A stretch of DNA of 64,000 nucleotides from an uncultured Carboxylicivirga sp. (GCA_947491945.1 CANLLN010000002.1:310001-374000), one strand, 5' to 3'. Shown: positions 9,236 through 17,748, counted from the stretch's first letter. Notes: a model not told the origin generated them from the letters alone. Translations and numbers: made by a program.

Positions 9236-9352
9236 TTAAAAACGGCGTTTATTACGGCTATCGCCCGGGTCAGTCCCATCTTCTACCTTAAAGATATACG
9301 CAAATTTCGTTATTACACTATTCTGTTTACCAATATTATATGAGCTGCTCAT
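9236..9352 (-). CDS. Possible small protein (38 aa) overlapping capA end
   Basis: An ATG at 9352 overlaps the last codons of capA in another frame and opens a 38-codon frame ending at a TAA (9236-9238). The predicted peptide starts MSSSYNIGKQNSVITKF and ends DGTDPGDSRNKRRF, a charged tail. The DNA encoding the tail (about 9241-9290) resembles a sequence at 32820-32870 that has no matching open frame, so this may be a repeat that happens to stay open rather than a gene. There is no recognised family. Confidence 0.25.
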   Translation of the reverse strand: MSSSYNIGKQNSVITKFAYIFKVEDGTDPGDSRNKRRF

Positions 9353-10478
9353 TTTCTTTGAGCAATCGCAATAAAACATCCCTGTGTGATTCGCAGCGCG
9401 ACAGATTAAGGTGAAACAATCGTTTTTTACGATTAAGAAAACGGGGGAGCCAGCCTCTTTTTTGCAGTGCGGCTATATACCTGCCCCAATAAGGTTCAAT
9501 AAATGCATTGTACATGGGAAACACTGACTGGCAATACTGTGCAAACGCTTCCTCCAATGCGGCATCATCGGCAATAATTCGGTTTAACGCTTTAATATCT
9601 TCATCAAACTGCTTTCTTTCATCGTCGTTTAGTTTGAAAACCCCAGGTTGCTCGTTGCCCTGCTTTAGAGGAATTATTTCAAATTGCATTTCCTCTCCTA
9701 TCATCAACCTAACTACGTAGCCCCTGTTCCAATCGGAATACTTTTTGCTGGGCCAGTCGTACACAAAGTTACCCAGTCCGTAAAAGATGGGTTTGCCCTT
9801 ATATATTTCGTAACCGGAAAACACATGGGTATGGTGCGAAACCACAGCATCAGCTCCCTGGTCGATGAGAAACCGGTATAGTTTTTTTGTACGTGGCGAG
9901 GGCAGCCGATAAAACTCATTGCCGGCATGCATAATCATCAGTACGTAATCGTTCTCCTGCTTTGCTTTACTAATGTTATAGTGGCATTGAATGGCATCAA
10001 TAGGATTACAGGTGTAAGCACCGTCGGGTGTCGTCAGAAATTCATTATCCGCTGCATTCATAATGGCTATCCTTTTGCCCTGATGTTTCAAAACAAAAGG
10101 CCGGGCTGCTTCTGCTTGGGATGTGCCAATGCCAATGGTGGCTATCCCGTTTTGTTGGCAAAGTTCCAGCGTATCTTCTACCCCCCGCGTAGCGAAATCC
10201 ATGATATGATTGTTGGCCATGGCAGCAAGATCAACTCCTGCATAGGAGAGAGCTCCGATGGTATCGGGGTGTGCATTTTGATAAGGCCCCGTTTTTGGGC
10301 GCGTATATTGCGCATGCGTGAGCGGACATTCCAAATCCACAACATTCAAATCGTTATGCTGAAACACATCGATAAAATTGTTAAACACGGATGCGAAATC
10401 TCCCTTACGGCATAATTCTTCCACCCGATTTAGCGGAGCGAAGTCGCCAGTGATGAGGATATTGACAGTTTGCTGCAT
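9336..10478 (-). CDS. capA: CapA family (PGA_cap) metallophosphatase-fold protein
   Basis: A 380-residue protein of the CapA/PgsA family. It shows TGDFAPLN near the N-terminus, VDLECPLT (about 48-55), MANNHIMDF (about 86-94), a HAGNEFYRLP segment, SHHTHVFSGYE and GLGNFVYDW, which are the conserved metal-site motifs of the calcineurin-like fold. CapA proteins act in poly-gamma-glutamate capsule synthesis and export and are also found in other polysaccharide loci. No N-terminal signal or transmembrane segment is visible, unlike Bacillus CapA, so this form would be cytosolic. It is flanked on both sides by inverted copies of repeat A. The exact role is unknown. Confidence 0.85.
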   Translation of the reverse strand: MQQTVNILITGDFAPLNRVEELCRKGDFASVFNNFIDVFQHNDLNVVDLECPLTHAQYTRPKTGPYQNAHPDTIGALSYAGVDLAAMANNHIMDFATRGVEDTLELCQQNGIATIGIGTSQAEAARPFVLKHQGKRIAIMNAADNEFLTTPDGAYTCNPIDAIQCHYNISKAKQENDYVLMIMHAGNEFYRLPSPRTKKLYRFLIDQGADAVVSHHTHVFSGYEIYKGKPIFYGLGNFVYDWPSKKYSDWNRGYVVRLMIGEEMQFEIIPLKQGNEQPGVFKLNDDERKQFDEDIKALNRIIADDAALEEAFAQYCQSVFPMYNAFIEPYWGRYIAALQKRGWLPRFLNRKKRLFHLNLSRCESHRDVLLRLLKENEQLI

Positions 10479-10504
10479 ATTTTGATTTTCCTGTATTTAA
10501 CATT

Positions 10505-10625
10505 TGTTTTGGCAGAGAGAATAAAGCGTAATGCCATACATAAGAGACAAAAAATTGAATGGATTGAAGGAGATTGAAACACTCAACGCTCATTACTCAC
10601 GACTCATCACCCAACACTCCGTTCA
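10505..10625 (-). repeat. Low-complexity repeat element A, copy 2 (inverted)
   Basis: On the minus strand this reads GGGTGATGAGTCGTGAGT, GAGTAATGAGCGTTGAGTG, TTTCAATCTCCTTCAATCC and ATTCAAT, closely matching words of copy 1 (9014-9235), which are on the plus strand. The word ATAAAGCGTAA, however, is on the plus strand in both copies, so the element is composite. The copy runs across the stop codon of the deacetylase-like gene at 10597 and fills the gap to capA. Confidence 0.65.
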
Positions 10626-11724
10626 TAAAATCCCCTAACTTATCGGATGTCATAAACTCCACATCGGGCCATTTTTGGGTTATTTTTTTTAACAAAGCAT
10701 TGAGCAACTTTAGGTTGCCGGCTCGATTTTTCGGATCGAGGGCGCCGATATAGTTAATTCGATGTGAGCCGATGATAGCCGGCTTATTCCATTTAAAGGC
10801 GATATTAATACGGCGCAAACACTCCCCTACAGGATCGGATATTTTATTCAATGCCGGTTCAAAAAAGCAGTTGCGCGTCAGGTAAGACTGCCCATGCCGG
10901 TTGCGGCTACCCATATAATGATATTTGCGTTTGTAGTTTTCGAAGGTACCCGTGGGTACAGATTGTACCACCAATCCCTGAATGTATTTAACTCCACCAA
11001 GTGCCAGTTCCTCTTCCACGTGACTATCCCAGGTGTAACAGGGCGGAATAAAGGATTTGGAACGAAAGCCAAACAGTTCTTCAAACATATCGAGCCCTTC
11101 CCGAAGACCTTGCTTCATTAGCTTCATGTCGGCAGGCGTATTGTAATCCAACACCTCCATAAAATTATAATCGCCATTGCCAGAGAAAGTGGTTCGATGT
11201 TGGAAAGTAAACATGATTTCGGGCGTCTTTTTTCGCAGAGCCTCCATCCAGCGCACCACATTCACATGCTCCCGCCCATGAAACTGCGGATGAAACAATC
11301 CTAGCTTATTACCTTGCTGCCAAAGTTGCAACACCTGATCACGCTGCGGGTAGACACTAAGGGTTTGTTCCACTGGCTCTACAAAGTAGGTCTGAAACTC
11401 AGCTTCACGGATTTTTACAAAATCGGGATTGCCCACCACCATATTGGCCGTTAAAACAGCCGGTTTCCCATAGGCGTCGGTATGGCGGCTCAAGGTTTCC
11501 AATAAAAGCGTCATATCCTCATTGTTTTCGAGGGTATCGAGACGATTATAATCCGAATCAGCTACACCCATCCCCTTGTGCTTAAACAACTGATAAACCT
11601 CAATGGAAGGCATGCGGATACTCCCCCAGTCATCGCTTTCAATCACCACTATTTTACGATGGGTACGGAACCCGGGTAGGTTGATCAGATTTTGGGAAAA
11701 ATAAGTTTTAACAGCATTTAACAC
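10597..11724 (-). CDS. Polysaccharide deacetylase-like protein (divergent NodB fold)
   Basis: A 375-residue protein. VVIESDDWGSIRMPS (about residues 26-40) replaces the classical TFDDG motif but keeps paired Asp residues, and GLFHPQFHGREHVNV (about 157-171) offers His residues for a metal site. This matches a Bacteroidota family usually named polysaccharide (de)acetylase in exopolysaccharide loci. The start is a GTG at 11724; no in-frame ATG precedes the conserved core. The last residues (GVLGDES) and the stop lie in repeat A, so the native C-terminus may have been altered by the repeat. Activity is inferred from family and context only. Confidence 0.7.
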   Translation of the reverse strand: MLNAVKTYFSQNLINLPGFRTHRKIVVIESDDWGSIRMPSIEVYQLFKHKGMGVADSDYNRLDTLENNEDMTLLLETLSRHTDAYGKPAVLTANMVVGNPDFVKIREAEFQTYFVEPVEQTLSVYPQRDQVLQLWQQGNKLGLFHPQFHGREHVNVVRWMEALRKKTPEIMFTFQHRTTFSGNGDYNFMEVLDYNTPADMKLMKQGLREGLDMFEELFGFRSKSFIPPCYTWDSHVEEELALGGVKYIQGLVVQSVPTGTFENYKRKYHYMGSRNRHGQSYLTRNCFFEPALNKISDPVGECLRRINIAFKWNKPAIIGSHRINYIGALDPKNRAGNLKLLNALLKKITQKWPDVEFMTSDKLGDFMNGVLGDES

Positions 11725-11753
11725 AATGCAAGTAATTAGAAAATGAATAGAAC

Positions 11754-13022
11754 TTAAAACAATACCTCTGCCAGAGAAAGACCTGAAGCTATTAAAGGAG
11801 ATCCAACTAAAGGCGTAAATAGCCAGGCACTAATAGTTTCTGAACCAATTCTAAAATGCATAAGACTGTATAAAAGCATCGGGAAAAGCCCAAATAAAAT
11901 AATCCAATTTATTTTGGCACCAGTCTTTCGTTTAACAGAACCTAAAAAAACATAAACCGTGGCAAACAGGTAAAATACAGTTTGGTACCTGCCTCCGAAA
12001 GTTGGGATTACCTTACCAAAGTTTACAAAAGACAGGAACACGAGCAAAAAACTAAATAAATTAGCGTCTTCTCTTTTCTGTATGCCGGGTTGAAATTGAT
12101 ACCCTAAACGAATAAGAGAAATACAAATTAACAAAAAGTAAAATACCAAATCATCGCTTAGGAACACAAACCAAGAAGCCGTTTGGGCGTTATCTTGCAT
12201 TCCCATAATATACCCTTCACTTGAATATCCCTCATACCGCGATTGTATAACACCTCCTAAACTCATTGAGATGGTTTCAAAAACAGGTGCAAAAAAATGC
12301 GGTACAAAGAATGAAGCTATTACAATTGGCAAATAGATTTTATCACGATTGCCCGCAAAAACATAAGCCAAAAGAACCACATTTGCTGTTACAAAACTCC
12401 AGTGAACAAGTGTTGCTGATAAGGCGAGAATTATAAATCTTTTATCCTTATTTAAAACAACCTGGCAGGCTCCATAAAAAAATATCCATGTTGCTGTTGG
12501 CATCCTTATCCCACTCACCGAAGTTAAGGGCAATATAAACATAAAAAACACCAATAAGACAAGCGAGTTCAATCCTGGTTGCTTTGTATATTTATCATAT
12601 AGCAAGTTAATGGATTTTAAATAAAAAAAACCCAGAATAGCAGTCCAGACTGCAAAATACACCCCTGCATTTGTTGTAAATCTTGAAACTAAAAAGGAGA
12701 TTAAGGGTTCAAAAATATCAATCGTAGTGTCACTGTACAAACCTCCGATAATATTAAAAACTTCAGAAAACGGCCGCATCGAGTTAGCTTCCAAAGACAA
12801 AACGTATCTATAAGAATCCATAAACTCGTTTTGGTTATTAAAGGTTAAGCCATAATAAATAACAAACATGTATACAATATACTTTGCAACCCGACTATTG
12901 TAATTGTATAACGCAACACAAAACGCAAGGAATGGCCACAAAATAAAAAGTATCAGAAACTGCCAATAATTATTTACTCCCCTAGAAAGAGTGTTAGCAT
13001 TGAAGCTTATTGCATTAATCAT
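11754..13022 (-). CDS. wzy: EpsG-like polysaccharide polymerase (Wzy type)
   Basis: A 422-residue integral membrane protein with about ten to twelve hydrophobic segments, starting WQFLILFILWPFLAFCVALY (residues 20-39). The arrangement, with a long periplasmic loop region before a LTSVSGIRMPTATWIFFYGA segment (about 165-184), matches the EpsG/Wzy_C-like polymerases: G-x-R-M/Q near a conserved Trp/Phe is a hallmark of EpsG. It would join lipid-linked repeat units at the periplasmic face in the Wzx/Wzy pathway of locus 1. The gene is AT-rich relative to asnB and capA downstream. The assignment as polymerase rests on topology and context. Confidence 0.72.
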   Translation of the reverse strand: MINAISFNANTLSRGVNNYWQFLILFILWPFLAFCVALYNYNSRVAKYIVYMFVIYYGLTFNNQNEFMDSYRYVLSLEANSMRPFSEVFNIIGGLYSDTTIDIFEPLISFLVSRFTTNAGVYFAVWTAILGFFYLKSINLLYDKYTKQPGLNSLVLLVFFMFILPLTSVSGIRMPTATWIFFYGACQVVLNKDKRFIILALSATLVHWSFVTANVVLLAYVFAGNRDKIYLPIVIASFFVPHFFAPVFETISMSLGGVIQSRYEGYSSEGYIMGMQDNAQTASWFVFLSDDLVFYFLLICISLIRLGYQFQPGIQKREDANLFSFLLVFLSFVNFGKVIPTFGGRYQTVFYLFATVYVFLGSVKRKTGAKINWIILFGLFPMLLYSLMHFRIGSETISAWLFTPLVGSPLIASGLSLAEVLF

Positions 13023-13194
13023 TATAATAATGAAACTATTGTATATTTGATCACTGCCAGAGTGGTACTTTTGTTAATCAAATCCTTGATTACTTACATA
13101 TGAGCAATAATGAGTGTCTTACTGTGGTGTTTTGATTCCATGTAAATCAATCTCATCACCCATTTCTCGACACCCACATATTATTAAATTACAT

Positions 13195-14316
13195 CTATTT
13201 GATCAAGGAAATAAACTTGGAAACTACTATTTTTATATCAAACTTAGACTTATCTATTATACGTTGTTTTGAATAATTATGATCGAAAAATTCCTTTACC
13301 AATTCTGTATCCAGGTGAGCTGAATTAATGTTCAAAATGGGGCGGCCAGACAAAGCATAATCTATTAATTTACTGGGAATTGCTTCGACATTATTTTTAC
13401 TATCATGTATCGTATCAATATTCACTAAAAAGTTAACTTTGCTCATTTCGTAGATAAGAGATATACGATCTATATATTCTTTAATCAACAGTTTGTCACC
13501 CAATTTACTTTTATATTTCAAATAGTAGTCGGGCTGATTTGTGTAAACAATAAATAAAAAATCAAGATTAGAACTCACAAGAAATTCCAGCAGCTTATCC
13601 AGATCTCTAATTCCAGGTATAACAGAACCCGCAAAAATAAATGACGGGCGATGGTTATTTACTGCTTGCCCGCTTAAGTGAATATCTGAAAAATTGAAGC
13701 CCTGAGGAATAACCCTCATCTTGGATTTAAATTCGGGGTAAAACTGATCACCCAACTGACTAAAAGGGATAGAAATGTAATCACACCTGCGGCAAAAACC
13801 CTTTTCTAAATACTTGAAGTAAAAGGGCTTTCGAAAAGTATCCAATCTTGCAAACATATAAGCATCTCCACAATCGGCCACCCACGTATGGGCTATAGTA
13901 TGCTTTTTACGCCTGGCCCAGGCCACGCCCCAATGCACGGGGAATGGAACTGCAAAGGATATCATCATATCATACCCTTGCTCTGTGCGGAGCATTTCTT
14001 TCACCTTAAACATTTCAATTATTGCCGGATACTCAAATAAAACAGCTATGACTCTTAAAAATATCTTCAGCCCATAAGCAAGAGGTTTAATTTTTAATGT
14101 ACCCCCCCCCGAAAAATAAGGCTTACTCCACATCTTTAAGCTAAACGGATACATTTTAAGAAAATCGGTGTAATCAAAATCCCTAAACTTTGAAATGACG
14201 GTTACTTCATATCCCTGTCTACAAAGCTCTTTAGCCAACTCCGTAGCTCTAAAGCTGCGTGGTGACACTTCGGGATGAAATGCGTTTGATACTAAAAGTA
14301 TTTTCTTCTTATCCAT
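13195..14316 (-). CDS. Glycosyltransferase family 4, with an in-frame G9 tract
   Basis: A 373-residue GT4-type protein. N-terminal KILLVSNAFHPEVSPRSFRA (residues 4-23) is the acceptor-domain start, FIFAGSVIPGIRDLDKLLEF (about 226-245) begins the donor domain, and EAIPSKLIDYALSGRPIL (about 324-341) is the donor-binding region. Codons 69-72 (Ser-Gly-Gly-Gly) are encoded by nine consecutive G on the coding strand (positions 14102-14110), an unusual run for this AT-rich gene. Gain or loss of one G would shift the frame early, so the gene could switch on and off. In this sequence the frame is open. It overlaps the upstream AsnB-like gene by 8 bp. Confidence 0.85.
   Translation of the reverse strand: MDKKKILLVSNAFHPEVSPRSFRATELAKELCRQGYEVTVISKFRDFDYTDFLKMYPFSLKMWSKPYFSGGGTLKIKPLAYGLKIFLRVIAVLFEYPAIIEMFKVKEMLRTEQGYDMMISFAVPFPVHWGVAWARRKKHTIAHTWVADCGDAYMFARLDTFRKPFYFKYLEKGFCRRCDYISIPFSQLGDQFYPEFKSKMRVIPQGFNFSDIHLSGQAVNNHRPSFIFAGSVIPGIRDLDKLLEFLVSSNLDFLFIVYTNQPDYYLKYKSKLGDKLLIKEYIDRISLIYEMSKVNFLVNIDTIHDSKNNVEAIPSKLIDYALSGRPILNINSAHLDTELVKEFFDHNYSKQRIIDKSKFDIKIVVSKFISLIK
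14102..14110 (-). other. Homopolymeric G9 tract (possible contingency locus)
   Basis: Nine uninterrupted C on the plus strand (G on the coding strand) inside the GT4 gene at 13195-14316, near residue 70 of 373. Mononucleotide G/C runs of this size are known slippage sites in phase-variable surface-polysaccharide genes of several bacteria. The flanking DNA is AT-rich, which makes the run stand out. Confidence 0.75.
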
Positions 14317-15970
14317 TGATTTGGGGAACTTCTTCGATAAAAACTTCTTCCTTTAAAGTATAAATGGCCATAAGCGCATTCACATTCATCTGATAGGGCT
14401 TTCGGATTAAAACAGGCGATAAATACCTCTTTATATGTAAAGGATATAACTTCATTGGATATAAAATCGCTCCGACAGAATTGGCTTTAAGAGCAAATAT
14501 GCTATTTGTTCCTTCACCGATTACAACCTTTCGTTTTAAAACCGATACAATATAGCTCTTTAAAAGCTGAGGGACCATATCTGCCATTTTACTTTTGGGG
14601 GGCACAACTTTTTTGTATTTATTAATAACAGGCAGTTCCTGAATATTATTATGGAACAGTCTTTTATTAGCAACATGATACATGATCTCTCTTTCTATCC
14701 GGTCGTCAAAGTCTAATTCATGCCAAAAGTCAATCACCTCCTTTTCCCAAAATGGGATACGCCAATTTAATCCGAAAAACTCGTATGCCCTGACACTATT
14801 GATTATGAATTTGGATTGTCGCTCCTGCCAGTTAAAAAACTCAGGAAAGCTCTTATTGGATTGTTCACCCTCATCGAACAGACCAGCTAATGTTGATACA
14901 AATTTCGGGTAACTTTTGATGCTCGGAAATAAGGTGTAATATTTATTAAATACAAATTTCAGTGCCTCTGCTTGAGTCGAAATATTTTTGATATTTATAT
15001 TTGCAGCCTCTGTAAAAGCCGTGTGCCCGGGTACCACAACATCATTTTTACAGATTACACCTTCATCAATTAGCTTTTTCAATGCAAGAAAATCCTGAGA
15101 ATGAGGCAAACAACAGCCATTAAAAGCATATCTTACATATTTATCAAAAAGCCCATTTCTGTGTAATACCTCCCATTCCTTTTCAGAATATTCAACAAAA
15201 TACCATTTAAAGCTAAACGCTTCAGCTGCCTGTTTGCTATAAGCAACCTCCTGAGATGATCTAATACCATATGTAAAACAAATAACATTCTTACAACCCA
15301 ATCGATATAGATAACTAATAATCAACCGAGAATCTAAACCACCACTTAACGGCACTATCCAATTCTTTACATTTGGACAGCTTTTAAGCATGCGTTTGAA
15401 GGTTTTGATCAATAAATTGTCGATTTGGTCATAAACATGCTCGAAATGTAAAGCTGACTTCTTCCTTAATGGATCTGATTTAAGTACAAAATATCTTTTA
15501 AAAATAATATTACCATCTAAAACAATGGCCATCTCTCCGGCTTGAATGCCTTTTACATTTTTATACACAGTTCTGTTTCCTGTTACTAACCCAGCGAGTA
15601 AAAATTCCTCCTGGGCCAGTTTATCATGTTCTTTTTTGAAGATTAATTGGCCAATATGATCTGTGACAATTAAGTTAGAAGCGTCATTAATAATGTAGAG
15701 TGGATAATTACGCGTATAATCGCAGGCAATTAGATACTGAGATTTATTCTTTAAAATAAGTGCAAAATTTCCATTGCCGTTTGGCAAAAAGGTATCCAAA
15801 ATGAAACTTACCAATTCCACTTCTTTTTCTTTTATCTGTGCAAAGAGAACTGCTAATTCAGATGCTTTTAAAAAAAGTGTAGATCTAAATTCAATATATC
15901 CAATAAAAAAGATTGAAAATTCTGAAGTCTCAAACTTTATCCAACTTTTATTAACTAAGTCAATTTTCAT
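14309..15970 (-). CDS. Asparagine-synthase-like protein without N-terminal Cys (1)
   Basis: A 553-residue protein. The second half is an asparagine synthetase PP-loop ATPase domain with VPLSGGLDSRLIISYLY near residue 210, which would adenylate a carboxylate. The N-terminus is MKIDLVNKSW, so the Cys2 of the Ntn glutaminase is absent. The N-terminal ~190 residues still look like a worn Ntn fold (PLYIINDASNLIVTDHIGQL). Ammonia would have to come from another source, or the reaction is not amidation. It is a tandem paralogue of the next gene upstream: both share the NWxVPLSGGxDSRL core, CFTYGI, QERQSKxIxNSVRAYEFFG and a matching length. Function in polysaccharide modification is inferred from context. 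Confidence 0.8.
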   Translation of the reverse strand: MKIDLVNKSWIKFETSEFSIFFIGYIEFRSTLFLKASELAVLFAQIKEKEVELVSFILDTFLPNGNGNFALILKNKSQYLIACDYTRNYPLYIINDASNLIVTDHIGQLIFKKEHDKLAQEEFLLAGLVTGNRTVYKNVKGIQAGEMAIVLDGNIIFKRYFVLKSDPLRKKSALHFEHVYDQIDNLLIKTFKRMLKSCPNVKNWIVPLSGGLDSRLIISYLYRLGCKNVICFTYGIRSSQEVAYSKQAAEAFSFKWYFVEYSEKEWEVLHRNGLFDKYVRYAFNGCCLPHSQDFLALKKLIDEGVICKNDVVVPGHTAFTEAANINIKNISTQAEALKFVFNKYYTLFPSIKSYPKFVSTLAGLFDEGEQSNKSFPEFFNWQERQSKFIINSVRAYEFFGLNWRIPFWEKEVIDFWHELDFDDRIEREIMYHVANKRLFHNNIQELPVINKYKKVVPPKSKMADMVPQLLKSYIVSVLKRKVVIGEGTNSIFALKANSVGAILYPMKLYPLHIKRYLSPVLIRKPYQMNVNALMAIYTLKEEVFIEEVPQING

Positions 15971-16004
15971 AGCTCGCCAATGTTTACTAAATAAAATTAA
16001 TTTG

Positions 16005-17693
16005 CTAGTTATCGGAATCTTTCGATTTATCCAGAAGTCTTCTAATAGAATATAATGTGGTCAATATAATGGGATTAACCTGGTATGGGTATCTATCAAT
16101 AAATTTTATAAAATAAGCTTGCGTATTTGGTGGAAAATCCTCAATCGGTTCGAGCATGTCCTTAACTGAATTGGCCGACAAGGCAAATACCTGATTTAAG
16201 CCTTCGTTAAGTCTCGCTTTTCTTTTTAATAGCCGCAAAAACCGTTGTAAAAGGCTCTCAGGGATATTCCTTTTCACTATTTTTATAAGTGCTGCTTTTA
16301 CAGATTTCTTCGTTTCAGATGCAAATGGAATTTCCAGTAGCTGCTCAACCAGCCCTCCGTTCTTTTCCAATTGATACAGTGGATCCCTTTTAACCCTCTT
16401 TTCTACAGGCATTTTCATCCAAAAATTAAAAATCTCCCAGTCCCACATGGGTTGATAATTTTTGAATCCGAAAAACTCATAAGCTCGCACACTATTAGTA
16501 ATATATTTCGACTGTCTTTCCTGCCAATCACAATAGGCCATAAAATTTCTAGGTTCGACATTTGCCTCATCATACATTTCACTAAGTGCATCATGCATAA
16601 GTGAATCATCTTCTAAATCTCGCTTCATAGCCAAAATCTTCGAATACACATAAGTAAGTGCCGATTCTTTATTTTTCAGTTGCAGTGTTTCATTACCAAA
16701 AACCGTTTCAGTTTCTGTTACTACTGTATGTCCCGGCAAAAAAATATCTCCACTGTTGAATATTCCCTTTTGCTTTAACTCATAAATTGCCAAAAAATCC
16801 TGGATATGTGGTGTAGAAACACCATTGAAAGCATAATCAATGTATTCCCCAAATAGGCCGTTGCTATGCAGGGCTTGCCATTTTTCAGCTGTATATTCCA
16901 CAAAATGCCATTCATATCCGAGAGCTTCAGCCACCTGTTTGCTAATTTGTGCTTGTGTATTATTAGGAATACCATAAGTAAAACAAATCACATTTTTAAC
17001 ACCTAAACGATACAGATAGTTAACAACAAGGCGTGAGTCATGTCCACCACTTAAAGGGACTAACCAATTGTTGACTTGTGGATTGTTCTTAACCATTCGA
17101 GAAAAAACCGATAGAAACAGTTTATCAAAAGCCGAAATAAAATCATCCTGTTTTTTATAAAAATCTGGTTTCTTGGAAGGCCTAAATATGAAATGCCGAT
17201 GAGATTCCATTTCCTTTTCATCAATTGATACCAACTCTCCTGATTGTACCCGATAAACACCTTGATACAAAGTGCGATTCCCAAGCACATTTCCATAGGC
17301 TAAAAACTCTTCAAACCTATTTATATCAATCCTAAAAGCTCCGTTTTCCTTCTGAAACGCCTCAAGGTTATCCGTAATAAAAAATTGATTACGAAAATTA
17401 CCATAAAACACAGGGTAGCTGCTAATAGCATCAGATACCAAGAAGATTCTATTATTACTTATAACTATTAATAAATATAGTCCTGTTGTTACCTTTAAGC
17501 GCTCAATCAAACATGTCTCTATTTGTGTTCCGCTGTGTTTTATTGATCTAATCGTATCTTCAATCCATTTATCTGCACCGTCATCCCAATTCGCACGCAT
17601 TGGATTACCCTGAATATAGACAATGCGATTGTTGATTGTAATTTTTTGCGGTTTTAATTTCGAATAAAAATAAGCACCACTAAATTCCTTCAT
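16005..17693 (-). CDS. Asparagine-synthase-like protein without N-terminal Cys (2)
   Basis: A 562-residue paralogue of the protein encoded at 14309-15970, 34 bp upstream of it. VPLSGGHDSRLVVNYLY near residue 212 is the PP-loop, with His where the sister has Leu. The segment QAQISKQVAEALGYEWHFVE parallels its sister closely. The N-terminus is MKEFSGAYFYSK, again without the catalytic Cys2, although the Ntn-like domain (VSDAISSYPVFYGN) is recognisable. The pair looks like an old tandem duplication whose N-terminal domains have diverged more than the ATPase cores. One may act as partner or subunit of the other. The carboxylate substrate is unknown. Confidence 0.8.
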   Translation of the reverse strand: MKEFSGAYFYSKLKPQKITINNRIVYIQGNPMRANWDDGADKWIEDTIRSIKHSGTQIETCLIERLKVTTGLYLLIVISNNRIFLVSDAISSYPVFYGNFRNQFFITDNLEAFQKENGAFRIDINRFEEFLAYGNVLGNRTLYQGVYRVQSGELVSIDEKEMESHRHFIFRPSKKPDFYKKQDDFISAFDKLFLSVFSRMVKNNPQVNNWLVPLSGGHDSRLVVNYLYRLGVKNVICFTYGIPNNTQAQISKQVAEALGYEWHFVEYTAEKWQALHSNGLFGEYIDYAFNGVSTPHIQDFLAIYELKQKGIFNSGDIFLPGHTVVTETETVFGNETLQLKNKESALTYVYSKILAMKRDLEDDSLMHDALSEMYDEANVEPRNFMAYCDWQERQSKYITNSVRAYEFFGFKNYQPMWDWEIFNFWMKMPVEKRVKRDPLYQLEKNGGLVEQLLEIPFASETKKSVKAALIKIVKRNIPESLLQRFLRLLKRKARLNEGLNQVFALSANSVKDMLEPIEDFPPNTQAYFIKFIDRYPYQVNPIILTTLYSIRRLLDKSKDSDN

Positions 17694-17748
17694 CTCAGTT
17701 TACAATTTTATTTTGCAAAAAATCCCTATCTTATTACATACCGCTAAC

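Noticed and set aside
13023-13194. Possible pseudogene between the polymerase and GT4 genes
   Set aside because: A stretch reading GDEIDLHGIKTPQ was seen on the minus strand, but no family could be recognised and stops interrupt it; weak repeat A words are also present.
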